DNA of 26,624 bases from an uncultured Prevotella sp. (GTDB lineage: Bacteria; Bacteroidota; Bacteroidia; Bacteroidales; Bacteroidaceae). The stretch spans positions 1 through 26,624 of the forward strand of contig CAJPTO010000013.1 in the NCBI GenBank assembly GCA_905373605.1. Direction: 5' to 3'. Positions 17,548 to 25,571 of this stretch are shown piece after piece (position 1 is the stretch's first letter; every line of letters starts with the position of its first letter). A program made the position numbers and the translations under genes. The notes under the pieces are model-generated. The model was given only the letters and a program-made list of their open reading frames with translations. It had not been told where the DNA came from and ran no database searches.

Positions 17548-19314
17548 ATGATGTTCAAGCCTATCTATTGCACCCTCGTGCTGCCATTGGCCTTTGCTTT
17601 GGCGGCATGTAGCGACGACAACAATGCTGAAAGCACAGAGAAAAACGGTCCGAAGCCAGCTATGCAACTGCAAGTGACACCCCAAGACGGCCTGATTTAC
17701 GGCGAGAAGGTGAACGTTTCGGGCCAAATGACCGACGAACGTAACCTCGAACAATACGTGATGACCATCACCAACGCCGCCGGCGACACGCTCGTGAGAA
17801 AGCAACAAAGCCTCTTGGGCAAGACTTTTAACGTGAATACCGACTTGCTTGTGGCACTTCCCAAGAACGCAAAGACGGAAAACCTGAAGCTGCAAGTGCG
17901 GCTTGACAACACCCGAAACGGCGAACTGGTGCAGACTTTCGACCTCAACAACGTTGCTCCACCCACGTTCAGCGAGCTTTATCTCTTTCTTTCAACGGGC
18001 GAAGTGTACCCGCTGACAAAGGATGGCGATGTGTTTACGGTGGCCGACGACATCTTTTTCCCTGCCAACACCAAAGGGATTGTGGCCGCAACGCCCGACA
18101 ATTCGGGCATTTACTGGGGCGAAAAAGACGGCGAAATAACCACAATGGCCAAAGATTCTATCGTGATTGGCGCCGATGTGGACGCGTCTTTCAAGGTTTC
18201 TTTCAACCCCGTTACGTTCGAATTGAGCAAGGGTGAGAAGCATTTCTGGGCTCCTTTGGCCGCCAGTGAGAGCTATTACATCCTCGGAACTATATCTGGA
18301 CACTGGAAAGATGGCGAGATAAAAGAGCCTAAAGCCAAGATGGCAATGAAGGGTTTTGGATATGAAGACGCCCAGTATTACACTTGGACAGCACCCGAAG
18401 GCGAAGACCCGGAAGTGGGAATGTGGGGAAGCACCGCCCCTGGAACGTTCCGTTTGAAGCAGCCTTCAACAGGAAACTACATCCTTTGGGATGGTAAGAA
18501 CATCGTGATGAGCAAGACCGACGACAAGCAAAAGGGCTTCCCCGTCACCGATAAAGGCCATTTCACCATACGTGCCGAGTTCGAAAAGGGCATCTGCACC
18601 GTGGTGAAAGTGAGCGGAGATGGCAAGTCGCTGACCTTTGCCAACGGCAAAGTGACGGTCAACGGACAGCAGATGCAACCCGCAATTGCCCTCAATGGTC
18701 AGACGCTGAACATCAAGTCGGGCAACAATTATGTTTACGAAGGGATGATGGAGATGAAAAAAGGCCAAACCGTTTCGGCCGCTTTCAGTCTTGCTTCCTT
18801 TAAGGGAAACCCCGATTTGTTTGATGGTGTGGGCAACGACACGTGGACTTTGCGCACCGCCGATGCACGCTATTATGTGCGTATGGACCTCTTCAACGGC
18901 GAGTTTTACGCCTGTCCCACCTCGGCTTACCCACAATTCATCTACCTGGATGGCTGGAGTCTGGCCCTTAGGGAAGACGCAACAGACATCGTTTGGAACG
19001 CCGAAAAGGTGATACCACTGGCTCGTACCGACAAAGGAACATACGAAGCCACGTTCTATAACTTCGGATGGGGCGGCGATGTGGCTTTCTACGTAACCTA
19101 TCCGCGCGGTGGTAAGGCATTGCGTTTGCCCAACAAGGCGTTCAACACGCCGTATGCAAACCCCGGAGGTGGGCCTGGCAGCTTCACCATTCCAAGTGGA
19201 GCAGGATATTATAAGGTGGTAATGGACCTGAAAGACGGCATCGAAATAATGCCTAACGATGAGGTTAAGGCCAAGGGTTCAACGCCTTTCACGCTAGAGT
19301 ATGTGGCGAAATAA
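17548..19314 (+). CDS. SusE-position surface lipoprotein (possibly DUF5121/DUF5125 type)
   Basis: A 588-residue product with lipobox LAAC (Cys21), followed by SDDNN. An acidic stretch right after the lipidated Cys is typical of surface-exported Bacteroidetes lipoproteins. It reads as several consecutive beta-sandwich modules: LQVTPQDGLIYGEKVNVSG near the start, the middle with GTISGHWKDGE, and a C-terminal module with FGWGGDVAFYVTYPRGGKAL. It matches no enzyme I know and most likely binds glycan at the surface, as SusE/SusF-like proteins do. The DUF assignment is from memory and tentative. ATG 17551 is an equally good start, one codon shorter. Gap to the acetyltransferase is 13 bases, and to the GH31 gene 150 bases. 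Confidence 0.78.
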   Translation: MMFKPIYCTLVLPLAFALAACSDDNNAESTEKNGPKPAMQLQVTPQDGLIYGEKVNVSGQMTDERNLEQYVMTITNAAGDTLVRKQQSLLGKTFNVNTDLLVALPKNAKTENLKLQVRLDNTRNGELVQTFDLNNVAPPTFSELYLFLSTGEVYPLTKDGDVFTVADDIFFPANTKGIVAATPDNSGIYWGEKDGEITTMAKDSIVIGADVDASFKVSFNPVTFELSKGEKHFWAPLAASESYYILGTISGHWKDGEIKEPKAKMAMKGFGYEDAQYYTWTAPEGEDPEVGMWGSTAPGTFRLKQPSTGNYILWDGKNIVMSKTDDKQKGFPVTDKGHFTIRAEFEKGICTVVKVSGDGKSLTFANGKVTVNGQQMQPAIALNGQTLNIKSGNNYVYEGMMEMKKGQTVSAAFSLASFKGNPDLFDGVGNDTWTLRTADARYYVRMDLFNGEFYACPTSAYPQFIYLDGWSLALREDATDIVWNAEKVIPLARTDKGTYEATFYNFGWGGDVAFYVTYPRGGKALRLPNKAFNTPYANPGGGPGSFTIPSGAGYYKVVMDLKDGIEIMPNDEVKAKGSTPFTLEYVAK

Positions 19315-19330
19315 GGATAAAAGCCCTCTT

Positions 19331-19392
19331 TCGGACCAGCCAGCTTGTCTGAATTGTCTGGCCAGTCCGACAAAATCCGACCCATCCGACAG
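19331..19392 (+). other. Interrupted hairpin and TCCGAC repeats between two PUL genes
   Basis: TCGGAC/GTCCGA and GCCAG/CTGGC pair across 19331-19370 with one 2x2 internal mismatch and a 14-base loop. TCCGAC then appears three times in 19366-19390. There is no T-run, so it looks like an intra-operon mRNA structure (processing or stability) rather than a full terminator. Confidence 0.45.
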
Positions 19393-19464
19393 AAAAGAGC
19401 GAAAAATAGCAAAGCATTAGGTTTAACGCCTAACCCCATTACCCCTTAACTCCCTCAAAACAAC

Positions 19465-21051
19465 ATGCACCATCGCATCCTTTCCCTCCTCCTCGGCTTG
19501 CTCTTCGCCATCGCATCACAAGCCCAACACGTCACCAACACCCATGCATTGCCTGGCGAACGCTGGTGGGGTGGGGCAACAGCCCTAGGCTCTAAGATGC
19601 CATTCGGGCAGGAGCTGCCGCCCTTTTGCCTGTTCAACCGCAACGACAACAACCAAGTGTCGCCCTTGTTGCTATCCAACAAAGGGCGATACCTATGGAG
19701 CGACCGACCCTTTACGTTCAGCCTGCAACAAGGAAACGTGCAAATAAATTCGCCTTTCGAAGAAGTAAGCGTGCAAACTGGCGGAAAAACCCTGCGAGAT
19801 GCCTATCTGGCGGCCATGCACAACCACTTCCCACCTAGCGGAAGACTGCCCGACAGCCTCTTTTTCACCATGCCGCAATACAACACTTGGATTGAATTGA
19901 TGTACAACCAAAACCAAAAAGACGTGTTGGCCTACGCCGAAGACATCCTCAAAAACGGATTTCCGCCCGGCATCATCATGATTGACGACAACTGGCAGCG
20001 GCATTACGGCAACTTCGACTTCAAACCCGACCGCTTCCCTAACCCCAAAGCGATGGTCGATAGGCTGCATGAGATGGGATTTAAGGTGATGTTGTGGATT
20101 TGTCCTTTCGTTTCGGCCGACAGTCCTGAATATCGCGAACTTGCCAAACGCGGATTTCTGCTGGCCGACACCACCTCGCAACCCGCCATTATCAAATGGT
20201 GGAACGGACAAAGTGCCGTTTACGACTTCACCAACCCTGCTGCCCGGCATTATTTCACGGGTCTTTTGCGCGACGTTCAGAAGCGATATGGCATCGACGG
20301 ATTTAAGTTTGACGGGGGCGACAACCATTTTTACCACCGCCCCGACCTTGTTTCGCATGGCGGAAAAGACGTTGTTTCGGTAGACCATACCCGAGCTTGG
20401 GCCGAGTTAGGGCTGCATTTCCCATTCAACGAATATCGCGCAGGATGGCAAATGGGCGGAAAAGAGCTGGTGCAACGCTTGGGCGACAAAGACTATTCGT
20501 GGGAAGCCGTGCGCCTACTTGCCCCCGACATGATTGCCGCAGGCTTGCTTGGCTATGCTTATGCCTGTCCCGACATGATTGGCGGCGGCTCCTTTGCCAC
20601 CTTCTTAGGCATAGACGATAAGGCGTTCGACCAGCAACTCATCGTTCGTTCCGCGCAAGTGCACGCCCTTATGCCCATGATGCAGTTCTCGGTTGCCCCT
20701 TGGCGCATTCTCGATGCGCAACATTTGCAAGCTGTTAAGGCTATGGCGCAGTTGCATGCAGCCTTTGGAGGCTACATATTGCAATGCGCACGCCAGTCGG
20801 CAACAACGGGAGAACCCATCGTTCAGAGCCTTGAATACGCCTTCCCTGCCCGTGGTTACGCCGAGATAACCGACCAATGGATGCTCGGCCCGCGCTACAT
20901 GGTTGCCCCGATGGTGAGCAAAGGCAGCAGCCGAAGCGTGGTTTTGCCGCCAGGTAAATGGAAAGACGACCGCGGACGCGTGCTCAAAGGCGGCCGAACG
21001 ATAACCGTCGACGTGCCGTTAAGCCGCTTGCCCTACTACGAAAAGCTGTAA
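19465..21051 (+). CDS. GH31-family alpha-glycosidase, MYORG-like (predicted alpha-galactosidase or alpha-N-acetylgalactosaminidase)
   Basis: A 528-residue product with a Sec signal peptide (MHHRILSLLLGLLFAIASQA, mature start at Gln21), so it is periplasmic or exported without a lipid anchor. The barrel region IIMIDDNWQRHYGNFDF, RFPNPKAMVDRLHEMGFKVM and LWICPFVSADSPEYREL is very like MYORG-type GH31 proteins. The predicted nucleophile is Asp283 in DGFKFDGGD; PDMIAAG (Asp355) and PDMIGGG (Asp370) lie where the acid/base is expected, and I cannot decide between them. It ends with a short beta domain (VVLPPGKWKDDRGRVLKGG). It would release terminal alpha-linked galactose-type sugars from imported oligosaccharides. 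It is shorter than most GH31 enzymes (often 650 residues or more). Confidence 0.85.
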   Translation: MHHRILSLLLGLLFAIASQAQHVTNTHALPGERWWGGATALGSKMPFGQELPPFCLFNRNDNNQVSPLLLSNKGRYLWSDRPFTFSLQQGNVQINSPFEEVSVQTGGKTLRDAYLAAMHNHFPPSGRLPDSLFFTMPQYNTWIELMYNQNQKDVLAYAEDILKNGFPPGIIMIDDNWQRHYGNFDFKPDRFPNPKAMVDRLHEMGFKVMLWICPFVSADSPEYRELAKRGFLLADTTSQPAIIKWWNGQSAVYDFTNPAARHYFTGLLRDVQKRYGIDGFKFDGGDNHFYHRPDLVSHGGKDVVSVDHTRAWAELGLHFPFNEYRAGWQMGGKELVQRLGDKDYSWEAVRLLAPDMIAAGLLGYAYACPDMIGGGSFATFLGIDDKAFDQQLIVRSAQVHALMPMMQFSVAPWRILDAQHLQAVKAMAQLHAAFGGYILQCARQSATTGEPIVQSLEYAFPARGYAEITDQWMLGPRYMVAPMVSKGSSRSVVLPPGKWKDDRGRVLKGGRTITVDVPLSRLPYYEKL

Positions 21052-21074
21052 ATGCCACCGCAAAAAGCGCATGC

Positions 21075-21104
21075 ACGCCCCATTGGCCAACACCAGTGGG
21101 GCGT
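21075..21104 (+). terminator. Hairpin after the GH31 gene
   Basis: ACGCCCCATTGG pairs with CCAGTGGGGCGT (one T/G wobble) around the loop CCAACA: a 12-bp GC-rich stem 23 bases after the stop. There is no T-run directly after it; a TCTTTCATGAAAGA palindrome followed by CCTTTTT lies at 21130-21150. Together they may end the main PUL transcript before the GH109 gene. Confidence 0.55.
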
Positions 21105-21197
21105 ATTGTTAGGCCTGCAAAAACAAAAATCTTTCATGAAAGACCTTTTTACCGATAAATTTTTCGAAAATTCGTGCGCATTCATAACATATTTTGC

Positions 21198-21205
21198 TAC
21201 CTTTG
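21198..21205 (+). promoter_or_regulatory. -7 element of a separate GH109 promoter
   Basis: TACCTTTG matches the consensus exactly, 50 bases before the GH109 start. No clean -33 TTTG is visible (TTCG at 21171-21174 is the nearest). It also argues against the upstream in-frame ATGs from 21052, which would be untranscribed from this promoter. Confidence 0.6.
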
Positions 21206-21255
21206 TCGCAACAATCAAACCTATGTCGTTACGACTTAACAACAAACAAATTTAT

Positions 21256-22815
21256 ATGTTACGCAAAAAAATATTGTTACATCTTTCACTTGTAGCCCTT
21301 ATGCTGGTTCCGCAAGTGGTGAAGGCACAATTTAATTGGCCGTACAAAAACGTTAATGGCACGCTCGTGACCGATGTTCCGCAGCGAGAAGCGGGACAAC
21401 AGCCTGCACTCAATCTTGTTACGCCCAAAATGAAAGTGGTGCGCGTGGCCTTTGTGGGCCTTGGAATGCGCGGACCAGGGGCTGTTGAACGCTGGACACA
21501 CATCCCTGGCATCGAGATTAAAGCCCTTTGCGACTACGAAAAGAACCGGGCCGAGGCTTGCCAAAAGTATTTGAAGCAAGCTAGCATGCCTGCTGCTTCC
21601 ATCTACTATGGCGAGAACGGATACAAGGAACTATGCAAACGCCCCGACATCGACCTTGTTTACATCGCAACAGACTGGGCACACCATTTCCCCGTGGCCA
21701 AAGAAGCCATGCTGAACGGCAAGCATGCTGCCATTGAAGTGCCCTCGGCCATGAACATGCACGAGATTTGGGACCTCATCAACCTTTCTGAAAAAACCAG
21801 ATTGCACTGCATCATGCTCGAGAACTGCTGCTACGACTTCTTCGAACTCAACTCGCTGAACATGGCACAACAGGGTCTTTTCGGAGATGTTATCTATGCA
21901 CAAGGCGCCTATCGCCACGACCTGGACTACTTCTGGAAGCACTATTGGAAGAAAGGCCCCGACGACAAGCTGGGCTGGCGCTTGCGTTATAACAAGGATT
22001 TCCGCGGAGATGTATACGCCACACACGGCCTTGGCCCCATCGCTCAGGTGCTGAACATACACCGTGGCGACCGCATGCGCACGCTCATCGCTATGGATAC
22101 CCACTCGTTTAACGGCAAGAAGCATGTGGAAGAGTACACGGGGCAGCCCTGCGACACTTTCCGCAACGGCGACCAAACCACAACACTCATCCGCACACAG
22201 CAAGGAAAGGTGATGGAAATCATCCACAATGTGATGACTCCGCAGCCCTACAACCGCATGTATCAGCTTACGGGAACGAAGGGTTTTGCCAACAAATATC
22301 CCGTTGAAGGCTATGCGCTCTCGGGTAAAGACATGAAGGAAGCTGGCGTTACGCCCTCTAACGATGACCTTTCGGGGCACGAATACATGAAAGATGCCGA
22401 CATGAAGGCACTTGTTGAACGTTACACCAGCCCCATTGTGAAGAAATATGGCGAGATGGCCAAAGAAGTGGGCGGACATGGCGGCATGGATTTCATCATG
22501 GATGCACGCTTGGTGTACTGCTTGCAGAATGGTTTGCCACTCGACATGGACGTTTACGACCTCGCTGAATGGTGCTGCTTGGCCGAGCTTGGCTCTATTT
22601 CGATGGACAATGGCTGCATGCCTGTAGAGGTTCCCGACTTCACTCGCGGACATTGGAACGAGATCAAGGGTTTCAAACACGCTTATGCGTCACCCGAAGA
22701 CGAGGCGAAAGCACACGCAGAGGCCGAGGCTTTCACCGCACAACTTAAGGCCAAAGGTGCTAAGTATTGGGCTGATGCCGACAAGAAAGCTGCCAAGAAA
22801 AAGGGAAAGAAATAA
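21256..22815 (+). CDS. GH109-type NAD-dependent glycosidase (Gfo/Idh/MocA fold), predicted alpha-N-acetylgalactosaminidase
   Basis: About 519 residues from ATG 21256. A Sec signal peptide (LLHLSLVALMLVPQVVKAQ) precedes NWPYKNVNGTLVTDVPQREA. The Rossmann motif VAFVGLGMRGPG is at 64-75, then ALCDYEKNR, YIATDWAHH, MLENCCYDFFELNSLNMAQQ and QGAYRHDLDYFWK, all typical of GH109. GH109 enzymes use bound NAD and a transient oxidation to cleave alpha-GalNAc, and some members act on other N-acetylhexosamines. The last residues are Lys/Ala-rich (KKAAKKKGKK). The open frame extends upstream to 21052, but I chose 21256 because it directly precedes the signal peptide and follows the -7 box at 21198-21205. 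Confidence 0.88.
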   Translation: MLRKKILLHLSLVALMLVPQVVKAQFNWPYKNVNGTLVTDVPQREAGQQPALNLVTPKMKVVRVAFVGLGMRGPGAVERWTHIPGIEIKALCDYEKNRAEACQKYLKQASMPAASIYYGENGYKELCKRPDIDLVYIATDWAHHFPVAKEAMLNGKHAAIEVPSAMNMHEIWDLINLSEKTRLHCIMLENCCYDFFELNSLNMAQQGLFGDVIYAQGAYRHDLDYFWKHYWKKGPDDKLGWRLRYNKDFRGDVYATHGLGPIAQVLNIHRGDRMRTLIAMDTHSFNGKKHVEEYTGQPCDTFRNGDQTTTLIRTQQGKVMEIIHNVMTPQPYNRMYQLTGTKGFANKYPVEGYALSGKDMKEAGVTPSNDDLSGHEYMKDADMKALVERYTSPIVKKYGEMAKEVGGHGGMDFIMDARLVYCLQNGLPLDMDVYDLAEWCCLAELGSISMDNGCMPVEVPDFTRGHWNEIKGFKHAYASPEDEAKAHAEAEAFTAQLKAKGAKYWADADKKAAKKKGKK

Positions 22816-22915
22816 ACGCAGCATCGCTGCTTCCCCGCACATTTGCAGCGCATGCATGTGCCTTTGATGGGGGATGCTGCACAAATGTAGCCACACAAAA
22901 GGCTAGACACAAAAC

Positions 22916-22985
22916 AAAAGGTTCGGAAACAACGCCAATGGCAGTGCTAATGCAACAGCCAACAGCGTGTTTCCGAACCTTTTTC
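22916..22985 (+). terminator. Terminator at the end of the PUL
   Basis: AAAAGGTTCGGAAAC (22917 on) pairs with GTTTCCGAACCTTTT, with an inner ACGC/GCGT extension; the loop is about 30 bases. The distal arm ends in TTTTT. It lies 100 bases after the GH109 stop and before the convergent RloB gene, so it may work in both directions. Confidence 0.8.
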
Positions 22986-23056
22986 GTTTAGCGACAATGC
23001 GAAATCTGCTTGCAATAAACGCGTAGCCACGTATGTATAAGCACTAAACCTTTACG

Positions 23057-23172
23057 CCAGCTCGGGTTAAGAACCAGTCATTATGCCAACCGCTTTGCGG
23101 TAGTTGAATCAATCACCCCCCTCATCGCAACAAAAGACTTCGCAAAAGGAGTTGCTCCTTATCTCGAATTGG
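23057..23172 (-). repeat. MITE-like repeat, copy B
   Basis: A 116-base unit in the opposite orientation to copy A and about 78% like it by eye. Plus-strand ends are CCAGCTCGGGTTAAG and CTTATCTCGAATTGG, imperfect inverted repeats of each other. The internal palindrome ACCGCtttGCGGT is at 23089-23101. Its right end overlaps the last codons and stop of the RloB gene (23159-23172). Confidence 0.65.
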
Positions 23173-23776
23173 CTTGAATCTTTCTTTTCTCCAGCAATTC
23201 CAATGCCTTATACACATTAGAATACGACACGTTTTCGCCCATTTTCACCTTGTTCTCTTGCAGCTTGGCCCTTTTGATGGCTTCGTCTAAACGTTTTCCT
23301 TGGCACAATTCCCTCACCCAGGTTTCTTTTTCCAGAAAATCTTCGCACTTGTCGAACGCTGTTACATGCTTCTTTAGCTCGCGAACCACTTCATCGCACG
23401 AGCCAAACAAGCGGCCAACATCTGCATAATGCAGCAAAAACCAATATTCAATGGAGGGCAGGCTGTCGCAAAACAAAACGTTTTTGTTGTTGGCATACTT
23501 CCTTTTCATTTGTTCCACACGCTGCCGTTCTTTATCGTTGTATTGCGAAACATCGGCATCAAACACCGCAATGGCAAAGCCACCGCCTTCTAACACGCTG
23601 CCAATACGCTTTTTTAGTTCAAACGCAGTTTCACGTCCGAAGAAAGTTGGCTTCACCTTTAAGTCATACACTCGCAACTTTTGCAGATGTTTAAAGTACC
23701 ATTGTTCGGTAATACCCGCGCCAATAACGGTTGGCTTTGGACCTTTTAAATCTTTTATCGCTTGCTTTCTTGCCAT
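23159..23776 (-). CDS. rloB: RloB-like (Toprim-related) protein, effector of an ATPase/RloB defence module
   Basis: A 205-residue product. N-terminal TVIGAGITEQWYFKHL corresponds to the RloB motif CEGxTExxYF but has Ala20 where the usual Toprim-type Glu stands; Glu24 is kept. FAIAVFDADVSQYND (Asp73, Asp75) gives the expected acidic DxD pair, and SLPSIEYWFLLHY (Glu110) the third RloB motif. RloB proteins are paired with an AAA ATPase in abortive-infection systems such as AbiL and resemble the AriB half of PARIS; nuclease or related activity is inferred. The gene begins 2 bases after the ATPase stop codon, so translation is coupled. The last five codons (ANSR plus stop) lie in the MITE-like repeat, so the native C-terminus may have been altered. 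Confidence 0.82.
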   Translation of the reverse strand: MARKQAIKDLKGPKPTVIGAGITEQWYFKHLQKLRVYDLKVKPTFFGRETAFELKKRIGSVLEGGGFAIAVFDADVSQYNDKERQRVEQMKRKYANNKNVLFCDSLPSIEYWFLLHYADVGRLFGSCDEVVRELKKHVTAFDKCEDFLEKETWVRELCQGKRLDEAIKRAKLQENKVKMGENVSYSNVYKALELLEKRKIQANSR

Positions 23777-23778
23777 CT

Positions 23779-25056
23779 TTATCCGATATTTGGCAACGCG
23801 CCAAAGCGGCCATTGCGGTAGAACTTGCGGAAAGAGCTTATCTTGTTGAGCCCCTTAAAGTCGGAAAGCGAATAAAGCTTAGTCGCTCCGTCCTCTCCTT
23901 TTTCGGTAAACCACACCATGTCGCGCCTGAACAGGTCGCCCACTTCGTCCAACAGTGGGTCGTAGTGTGTGGCAATCAAAAGTTGGCTGCGCCCTTTTTC
24001 CTGCAAGAAACGCGTGAGAATATACTCTATAAGCTCGGGATGCAACGAGGATTCTATCTCGTCTATGGCGAGGAAAGCCTGTAATTCTTGGGTTTGGTAT
24101 ATCGCTGCTTCCACGCCAATTGTTCGCCTTGTGCCGCTACTTTGCAGTGTACTGGGTAAGAGATAAACTTCTTTCTTCCCATTATTCAGAACGGTATGTT
24201 CAAAAAAAGTTTGTTCTTCCTCGAAACCATTATTCAAGATGTCTTCTTTTTCATCCTCCGTAAGCTCTGCTTTGATTTTTACGTAAAGTTCTTCAAAGGC
24301 AGTTAGCGGCACTTTACGTAATTCTGTTTTTAAATTTGTCACGTTGAAATCTGCATGCCGCATAAATCCAAGGACATAATTTTTTATTTTCGCATCCGCA
24401 AGTAGTTTCCTTTCCGCAAATTCAAATACAGAACTTTCTGGTAATAGTACAGGAGCAATGTTGTTGTTCATCCAAATGAACACCTTTTCTATTTGCGGCT
24501 GCGTGTAATTCACCATTTCGCTTGCAGCAAAGAATGACATGTTGGGCAAGCATTTCAATGACAATTCCTCTAATGTTGCCTTTGAAACTTTGAGGTCGGC
24601 ATGCAATTTGATAACCGAAACGCCATTGTCTAGGGTTCGGTTAAGCAGCAATGTGGGTTGCGTGGTCTTATAATAAGACAGGCGTTCGTTGTAAACCACC
24701 CTGTTGTCTAGCTCCAGTTCGTATTTATACTTCACGTCTTCAACGAAGAAAACCAATTCGAAAGAAGATGGCTTGTTGGGCGTTTCTTGGTCGAGCTTAA
24801 AGGGGGCCACGCCGATAGTTTCGTCTTTCGCTTGCTTCTTGCGTCTCCAAAATCTGTGTAAAAAGTCAAAAGCAGCCAACAGGTTAGACTTTCCACTTGC
24901 GTTTGCGCCATAAACCAAACCGAAACGAAGCAAGCGCGTGTTGCCAATCTGCACCACTTGAGCGTCTTCGAGGGTATTATCGTTTGTCGCTTCGAAGCTA
25001 AATGTGGTGGATTCTTTGAACGATAGGAAGTTTTTTATTGTTAGTTCTTGTATCAT
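23779..25056 (-). CDS. AAA15/RloA-like ABC-type ATPase of the defence module
   Basis: A 425-residue product. MIQELTIKNFLSFKE is the standard opening of this ATPase family. Walker A is GANASGKS at 50-57, the signature-like SSGTRR is at 307-311, Walker B is AFLAIDE at 327-333 (Asp332, Glu333), and the switch His is in IATHYD (364). It belongs to the SMC/OLD-like ATPases paired with RloB or Toprim effectors (AbiL, PARIS) and probably senses infection and controls the effector. ATG 25095 is in frame, but the -7 box at 25100-25107 would place transcription start at about that codon, so I chose 25056 (Met-Ile-Gln-Glu); 25062 is also possible. All ATPase motifs are intact. Confidence 0.88.
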   Translation of the reverse strand: MIQELTIKNFLSFKESTTFSFEATNDNTLEDAQVVQIGNTRLLRFGLVYGANASGKSNLLAAFDFLHRFWRRKKQAKDETIGVAPFKLDQETPNKPSSFELVFFVEDVKYKYELELDNRVVYNERLSYYKTTQPTLLLNRTLDNGVSVIKLHADLKVSKATLEELSLKCLPNMSFFAASEMVNYTQPQIEKVFIWMNNNIAPVLLPESSVFEFAERKLLADAKIKNYVLGFMRHADFNVTNLKTELRKVPLTAFEELYVKIKAELTEDEKEDILNNGFEEEQTFFEHTVLNNGKKEVYLLPSTLQSSGTRRTIGVEAAIYQTQELQAFLAIDEIESSLHPELIEYILTRFLQEKGRSQLLIATHYDPLLDEVGDLFRRDMVWFTEKGEDGATKLYSLSDFKGLNKISSFRKFYRNGRFGALPNIG

Positions 25057-25099
25057 TGCCATGTAGTTGAATGCAGAGTTGTTGGCTACATTCATTTTG

Positions 25100-25107
25100 C
25101 AAAGTTA
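25100..25107 (-). promoter_or_regulatory. -7 element of the ATPase/RloB operon promoter
   Basis: On the minus strand TAACTTTG followed by C, a consensus -7 box. The inferred start falls at about 25095, giving a leader of about 40 bases before ATG 25056. The -33 element is not clear. Confidence 0.6.
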
Positions 25108-25571
25108 CAAATTTCATTTATAAACTTTCGATTTTAGCACTATTTAGTGCTTCTGTTTTCAAATTCAGATATCTTTAGTCTTGTTCATGATATAGAATGA
25201 CATAAAATTACCAATTTAAAATGCCTTAATGCGACGATTTGAGGTGACAAACAATCGTTGTGTTCACAACCGCGTTGCAGTTTTAGTCTTACGCCGAGCG
25301 TTCGCAAGCTGTTTTGCTAGCCGCTGGTTTGAGTTGCTATATTCAAGCAAAGTTGTTTTTACACCCTCTTTATCAACGAGCTTATGCCATGTCTATCGTG
25401 AAAACCAATGGTTTTGCAATTGCATGTTGCAATAAGTCTGCACGCCGTACAGGGCTTACTGCGTCTGCCTTGCTATTGATGGAGCATGCCTCTTCGCCTT
25501 TGGCCAAGGTGTTCATCGTCTTTTCACTCACACGCGGTGGTGATTTTCTTGTCGGGTTACTTCTCTCTGCA
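25108..25571. other. Intergenic region, no gene seen
   Basis: About 460 bases upstream of the ATPase promoter. The first 120 bases are AT-rich. The open frames at 25229-25435 and 25314-25751 have no domains, and the longer one runs into the dispersed repeat, so I do not call them. Confidence 0.5.

Noticed and set aside
19366..19392. Three TCCGAC repeats, considered as a CRISPR or iteron array
   Set aside because: The units are only 6 bases with 3-4 base spacers; far too short for CRISPR, and the position inside an operon does not suit an origin.
21052..21255. 68-residue N-terminal extension of the GH109 frame
   Set aside because: It crosses a hairpin and the -7 box, has no protein-like features, and would bury the signal peptide that starts at 21256.
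21631..22680. 349-codon minus-strand open frame
   Set aside because: Antisense to the well-supported GH109 gene; it has no domain and no start signals.
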